Shown here one piece after another: positions 6,009 to 9,592 of a DNA stretch of 9,592 nt. The translations under genes were made by a program, and so were the position numbers. The DNA is from JBGTKH01 sp041744735. GTDB taxonomy: Bacteria > Planctomycetota > Planctomycetia > Pirellulales > Pirellulaceae. The stretch's first letter is position 1. Every line of letters begins with the position of its first letter. A model generated the notes under the pieces. The model ran no database searches and had not been told where the DNA came from. It was given only the letters and a program-made list of their open reading frames with translations. Where the stretch lies: positions 1 to 9,592 of the forward strand of contig JBGTKH010000598.1 of assembly GCA_041744735.1 (NCBI GenBank), in the 5' to 3' direction.

Positions 6009-6069
6009 CAAAATCATGGAGGGCAAAATCATATAAGACGCTCCTATGATTTTGCCCACCATGATTTTG
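6009..6069. repeat. Long palindrome between the VWA and MoxR genes
   Basis: A 61-base palindrome with 25-base arms (6009-6033 and 6045-6069), one A/A mismatch (6020 and 6058) and an 11-base loop (6034-6044). Each arm contains CAAAATCAT twice, so four copies of this word lie in the element. It begins 6 bases after the VWA stop on the minus strand and ends about 53 bases before the MoxR start. There is no proper U-tract, so it is not a textbook terminator. It could be a partial terminator, a processing or RNase-blocking stem that sets the VWA:MoxR ratio, or a small mobile repeat of the MITE/REP type. Confidence 0.7.
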
Positions 6070-6074
6070 TCGAT

Positions 6075-9000
6075 CTAATTCTTTTTGTCTTTATGCGCTT
6101 TCCTTTTGGCTTCAAGTAATCTTGCTGTATACGACTCGCGGTCTTCGGCGGTTTCGGCGCGGGATGGTGATGGAGTGGGGCGTGGAGGCGGAGCGACGGG
6201 GGCGGCGCCGCCGGATTTGCTGAGCACTTCATTCAAATCCATGGGCTGGGCTTTGCCAACTTCGACGTCCGGCTGCGGTTCGAAGCGGGCGGCGGCGCGG
6301 CGCTCGTCGATACTTTGGCCAATGGCGGCCTTTTGATTGCGCAGACGTTCGAGCCGCTCGTCAACTGCCGGCTCGCGTTCACGCCGCATCAGCGTATCGC
6401 CGACTCGCGCGACCAACGGCGGGAGCCACTCGAAGCCGATCGTTACGCGGCGCACAAACACGTCGGCGAAGAACAAGCACGCAGCGACCAGCATCACCCA
6501 CGGCCAAACATCTTGGCTACTGATCGCCTTTGCCAAGTTATGACGAAACGTATCGACCGCCAGCAGCTTGTCCATTGCCCCGCGTTCCAGCGGACCATCA
6601 ATCACTTTGCCCGGCTCGCCCCCTTTCGGCCGCAGGCCGGCCAGCCACTCGATCAACGGCATGTTGGTTTCGTGATCGCGAAACTCGGCGGAGTACGGCA
6701 CGTTTAAACCGGCCAACAGCGGCGCGCGGCCCCCGCCCGGATTCACGGTCACGAAGAAGCTGCCGGACTTGTCTGCATCGAACTCGCCCACATAGCGGCC
6801 CGGCGCGGTTTGGCGAATCTTAATGTCGAACGGCTGCAGATCGGGTCCCACCGCGGCGCCGGACATGGTCAGGAAGTTCAGAAACTCGTCGTCCTTGTCC
6901 AACGCCGTGACGACCACGCGGGCCTTGCCGTCTTTGATGTCCGTGGCCACCGTGAACTTGCCGTCTTCGTTGATCGGCCGCATCGACCAGCGGACCATTT
7001 GGCTGAAGAGCTTGTCGTAATATTCCCATTCAGTCCAATCATCCGCCCAGCGTTTGCCGGCGTCGGTGGTGAACGCGACGGTGCGACCGGCGCCGTACGT
7101 CCAACTTGCCAAGATGGTGGAGTTCGGGCCGCCATCGGGCTTTGGCGATAGGATGGAAACTTCGACCAGCGGATTTTCTTTGACCGTGGTGAGCACAAAA
7201 CCCTTGATGGGCGGTAGCGGGCCCTCGACCCCTTCCAACATTTCGTGCGGGTACGTGATCTCTGGCCGCACGCCCCCTTCGGGCTCGAAGATCAATGGCC
7301 GAGACACTCTACGAGCTTCACGCTGATAGATGCGCGGCAGGGCTTTGGGATTCGTGACGACGTAATACTTGCCGCCGGTGGCGGTAGCGATGTTTTGCAA
7401 CGGCGTGCTGCCCGCCGGGCCGTGCGTGCCCACGGCGACAGTCGTGACTTGAATCGGGACCGGTGCCGTCTTGTAGGCATTGATGATCGCATTGCTCGGC
7501 GGCGACGGATCGCCGTCGCTGATGACGATCATGTGCTTGATTGAGGCATTGACTTTATTGAAGTCGGCCAGCGCCATGCGCATCGCCGGTTCAAACTGCG
7601 GCATGTCGCCCGGCGTCATGCGATCCAGCCGAGCGAGCATTGTGTTGCGCTTCTCGCCCACGCGGATCAAACCCTGCCCGCGATCGGTCCAGAGCCAACT
7701 GTCGCCGCCGATGTCGTAGTGAATCAGGCCACAGTAATCCATTGGCCCTAGCGTCTTGATGGCCTCGCGAGCGATCACTTTCTGCCAATGATTCCCCTGC
7801 GCCAATTCCGAAGCGTGCATCATCAGCACCAGGGCCCCGACCGCCTGAATCTTGGCGTTCTTGATTTGAAAATCGACCGGCATGGCCTCTTCCAACGGCG
7901 TGTTGGACCAGCCTCCCGCTCCGAAGCTGTTGGGACCGCCGAGCATAATCAGGCCGCTGCCCATCTGTTCCGTGTTGCGAACCAGCATCTGAATTTGCTC
8001 GTCGGTGAAACTGACAACTTCCTTCGTCGGGTCGTCACCGCTGCTGCGCGGCACGTCGGCCAGAATCACGGTGTCGTAGCCTTGCAGCTCGGCGAGGCTC
8101 GTGAACAACTGGTCGCTGCTCTGAACGTCCACCTCCAGATTCATGTCCTGCAACTTCTTGATTAGGAAATCGAAGTTGCCCTTGTGCTCCCAGTCCTCGA
8201 TCAGCAGCACGCGACCCTTGCCGCGCACGTGAGTGAACGCGGTGGCGCGGTTGTTTTGCAGCATCAAGTCGTCTTGCTCGTCGGCCGGCGTGAAGTCGGC
8301 TTTGTACGTGTAGACGGCCGGCTGCTCGATCGTGTGCCGGAACGAGTACACGTTTTTGCCCGGTTTCAGCAGCACCTCTTGTTCGCTAAGCAACTCCTCG
8401 TGCTGGCCGATTTGCCGGCTGATCTTGAGCGTGCCGCGCACGAGACCTTCCGGGTTTTCCTTCGCGCCCGGCTTGGTAAAGTTGTTGACCACGACGCGCG
8501 TTTCGATCGGCTGGCCGCGGCGGATGTCGGACGGAAGCGTGACTTTCTCGACGGCCACTTCGGATCGCGTCTCCAAGCGAATCGGCACGGCGTCGATGCC
8601 GATGCCGCTGTCGACCATCGCGCGGGCCACGGAGCGTGCGTCGCCAAGATTCTCGTTGCCGTCCGAAACGATCACGACGCGCTTGGCCGTGTCTTCGGGG
8701 AACGAAGCTTGAGCCAGCTTCAGCGCGGCGGCCAGATTCGTGGCGTCGGTGCGTTCGATAACGCTCTCGATGCCGCCGGTCGAGGCCAGAGCAGCGTCGA
8801 ACGGCGGAATCTCGATTTTCGCGTCGTAGCCGAAGACGATGACGCTGGCCTTGTCGCCGCGCGAAGCGTTGCGATGCTCCAGCACTTCCATGATCGCATA
8901 GGTCATCATCGCTTGGCGTTTCGCGCGCGGGATGCTCTCCGACTGATCCAGCAAATAGATGACGGTCATCTTCTCGCTGGTTCGCAGCAGTTGCACGTCG

Positions 9001-9173
9001 GCCAACGCCAGAATGAACAGCAGCATGACGATCGACCGCAGCGCGATCGCCGTCATCCGCCGCCAGTTTCCCAAACCGGCCAAGCTCTTGAAGCTGAACA
9101 GCCACATCACCGGCAACAGCCCCAGCAGCAGCAAGAACCACGGCGAGTTAAAACCGATCTCAAAACCGAACAT
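6075..9173 (-). CDS. Large membrane protein with VWA and glutamine-amidotransferase-like domains
   Basis: 1032 residues from ATG 9173. An upstream in-frame TTG at 9227 would add 18 polar residues before the typical MFGFEIGFNSPWFLLLL start, so I prefer 9173, although neither start has a good Shine-Dalgarno. Numbering from 9173: two membrane helices (about 11-28 and 43-60); a VWA domain (about 70-205) with intact MIDAS D76-QSES-80, T145 and D171 in VSDG; a beta-rich region (about 205-315); a GATase1-like domain (about 318-440, DWEHKGNFDF to MLGGPNSFGAGGW) with no cysteine, hence not an active amidotransferase; a second VWA-like region (about 445-590) with a degenerate first motif (H453-A-S) but SDGD at 552-555; a third membrane helix (about 889-908); and a cytoplasmic charged tail with a proline-rich stretch (about 990-1004). 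The bulk probably lies in the periplasm. With MoxR downstream it forms a likely MoxR-VWA pair; its client is unknown. Confidence 0.92.
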   Translation of the reverse strand: MFGFEIGFNSPWFLLLLGLLPVMWLFSFKSLAGLGNWRRMTAIALRSIVMLLFILALADVQLLRTSEKMTVIYLLDQSESIPRAKRQAMMTYAIMEVLEHRNASRGDKASVIVFGYDAKIEIPPFDAALASTGGIESVIERTDATNLAAALKLAQASFPEDTAKRVVIVSDGNENLGDARSVARAMVDSGIGIDAVPIRLETRSEVAVEKVTLPSDIRRGQPIETRVVVNNFTKPGAKENPEGLVRGTLKISRQIGQHEELLSEQEVLLKPGKNVYSFRHTIEQPAVYTYKADFTPADEQDDLMLQNNRATAFTHVRGKGRVLLIEDWEHKGNFDFLIKKLQDMNLEVDVQSSDQLFTSLAELQGYDTVILADVPRSSGDDPTKEVVSFTDEQIQMLVRNTEQMGSGLIMLGGPNSFGAGGWSNTPLEEAMPVDFQIKNAKIQAVGALVLMMHASELAQGNHWQKVIAREAIKTLGPMDYCGLIHYDIGGDSWLWTDRGQGLIRVGEKRNTMLARLDRMTPGDMPQFEPAMRMALADFNKVNASIKHMIVISDGDPSPPSNAIINAYKTAPVPIQVTTVAVGTHGPAGSTPLQNIATATGGKYYVVTNPKALPRIYQREARRVSRPLIFEPEGGVRPEITYPHEMLEGVEGPLPPIKGFVLTTVKENPLVEVSILSPKPDGGPNSTILASWTYGAGRTVAFTTDAGKRWADDWTEWEYYDKLFSQMVRWSMRPINEDGKFTVATDIKDGKARVVVTALDKDDEFLNFLTMSGAAVGPDLQPFDIKIRQTAPGRYVGEFDADKSGSFFVTVNPGGGRAPLLAGLNVPYSAEFRDHETNMPLIEWLAGLRPKGGEPGKVIDGPLERGAMDKLLAVDTFRHNLAKAISSQDVWPWVMLVAACLFFADVFVRRVTIGFEWLPPLVARVGDTLMRREREPAVDERLERLRNQKAAIGQSIDERRAAARFEPQPDVEVGKAQPMDLNEVLSKSGGAAPVAPPPRPTPSPSRAETAEDRESYTARLLEAKRKAHKDKKN

Positions 9174-9284
9174 GGTTTTAGTCCGCTGATTGGCGATCGC
9201 TTCTAAACGTCGACCGCCGTCGAACAACGAGCCGACAGGCGCCGTTATTCTAACCGTTTCTCTAGTTGATTCCTACATGTGGGC

Positions 9285-9344
9285 AATGACGAATGACGAA
9301 TTCCAAATGACGAAGGAATGACGAATGACGAATGACGAATGAGC
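9285..9344. repeat. Heptamer array, AATGACG units
   Basis: AATGACG occurs at 9285-9291, 9292-9298, 9317-9323, 9324-9330 and 9331-9337, with a variant AATGAGC at 9338-9344. Between the second and third copies lies a broken stretch (AATTCC, AAATGACG, AAGG). Read on the minus strand the unit is ATTCGTC, one base different from the ATTGGTC unit at the Nudix start. Confidence 0.9.
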
Positions 9345-9372
9345 AACAGCTACGCCCCGTCGAGCGTCTGAC

Positions 9373-9439
9373 ATTCGTCCTTCGTGCTTTGTCATTCCTT
9401 CGTCCTTCGTCCTTCGTAATTCGTAATTCGTAATTCGTA
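9373..9439. repeat. Heptamer array, ATTCGTC/CTTCGTC/ATTCGTA units
   Basis: Consecutive heptamers ATTCGTC, CTTCGTG, CTTTGTC, a 4-base break, CTTCGTC twice, CTTCGTA, then ATTCGTA three times. It starts 28 bases after the opposite-facing array and ends five bases before the NHL stop codon. GTCATTCCTTCGTC (9391-9404) is a perfect 14-base inverted match to 9309-9322, so the two arrays can form a large stem. Confidence 0.9.
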
Positions 9440-9444
9440 ATTAA

Positions 9445-9592
9445 TTAGAACCGTATTCTCTGCACGCGGTGATTGTAAGTGTCCAGCACGTGAAGCCGCT
9501 CGCTGGAGTCCATCACGAGCGCCCACGGTTGGTTCAGTTCGCCGTCGCGGCGGCCGGGCGTGCCCCAGCAACCGAGTGACCGGCCATCGAGC
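9445..9592 (-). CDS. NHL-repeat protein, C-terminal end (partial)
   Basis: The last 48 codons of a minus-strand gene entering from the right edge and ending at TAA (9447-9445). The peptide begins LDGRSLGCWGTPGRRDGELN and continues QPWALVMDSSERLHVLDTYN, then HRVQRIRF. This is the hallmark of an NHL beta-propeller blade: G-x-x-D/G-G-x-L-x-x-P at the start, then D-x-x-x-x-x-x-V-x-D-x-x-N-x-R-V-Q near the end, closing the propeller at the C-terminus. In planctomycetes such proteins are usually exported and bind proteins or glycans; what this one does cannot be told from one blade. It lies upstream of the VWA and MoxR genes on the same strand, across a 271-base spacer, so cotranscription is possible but not shown. 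Confidence 0.85.
   Translation of the reverse strand, partial: LDGRSLGCWGTPGRRDGELNQPWALVMDSSERLHVLDTYNHRVQRIRF

Larger units (their letters stand above)
9174..9444. other. Intergenic spacer between NHL and VWA genes
   Basis: A 271-base spacer. Apart from two heptamer arrays it holds little. A TAGAAT hexamer on the minus strand (9252-9247) could be a -10 box for the VWA gene, but no convincing -35 stands 16-18 bases upstream. No RNA gene or further reading frame is supported. Confidence 0.4.

Noticed and set aside
6021..6057. Classical Rho-independent terminator
   Set aside because: The stem is long and stable, but no T run follows it on the minus strand and the stem itself is AT-rich, so I list it as a palindrome with possible attenuation only.
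8184..9206. A 340-codon plus-strand frame opposite the VWA gene
   Set aside because: Antisense shadow, rich in H, Q, R and V, with no domain; the opposite strand encodes intact VWA motifs.
9174..9227. TTG start at 9227 for the VWA protein
   Set aside because: The added 18 residues are polar and precede the usual MFGFE-type membrane start. No Shine-Dalgarno supports the TTG.
9285..9439. CRISPR-like array
   Set aside because: Units are 7 bases with no spacers between them and there are no cas genes, so these are simple tandem repeats.

Overview
The window looks like chromosomal DNA from a planctomycete, most likely of the Pirellula/Blastopirellula type (Pirellulales). The grounds are family-level. 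There is a DUF1553 (PSD1/cytochrome-linked) gene end followed by a Tat-exported DUF1501 gene, a leucine-rich-repeat lipoprotein with the 'T.ITDAGL' repeat style, a very large membrane VWA/GATase-like protein beside a MoxR ATPase, an NHL-repeat protein, and intergenic DNA full of small palindromic and heptanucleotide repeats. No tRNA, rRNA, CRISPR array or transposase gene was recognised.

Left part, + strand (1-2293): the last 104 codons of a DUF1553 protein, then a small antitoxin-like gene (393-611) overlapping the wreck of a RelE/ParE-type toxin (598-763), then an intact DUF1501 gene (833-2293). DUF1553 and DUF1501 genes normally sit side by side, so the toxin-antitoxin remnant has come between them.

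Middle part, - strand (2419-4849): a class 3 lipase gene (4056-3220) and an LRR lipoprotein gene (3210-2419) form a tight two-gene operon behind a good sigma-70-like promoter and a strong Shine-Dalgarno. Upstream is a Nudix hydrolase gene (4849-4211). The DUF1501 and LRR genes converge on a 133-bp palindromic MITE-like element whose CTAG ends provide the stop codons of both genes.

Right part, - strand (4924-9592): in transcription order, the end of an NHL-repeat protein (window edge to 9445), a 271-bp spacer with two opposed heptamer arrays, a 1032-residue VWA membrane protein (9173-6075), a long 25-bp-arm hairpin, a MoxR AAA+ ATPase (5955-4924), a heptamer array, and the Nudix gene whose start codon lies inside that array. 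MoxR and the VWA protein probably work together as a chaperone/remodelling pair at the membrane. The DUF58 gene that often lies between such partners is absent here.

The main finds are non-coding: (a) three arrays built from one heptamer family (ATTCGTC, ATTGGTC, ATTCGTA, CTTCGTC), one of which carries a start codon; (b) the CTAG/TA-bounded MITE between convergent genes; (c) two further structured palindromes; and (d) a toxin gene broken by an internal out-of-frame deletion beside a preserved antitoxin-like gene.
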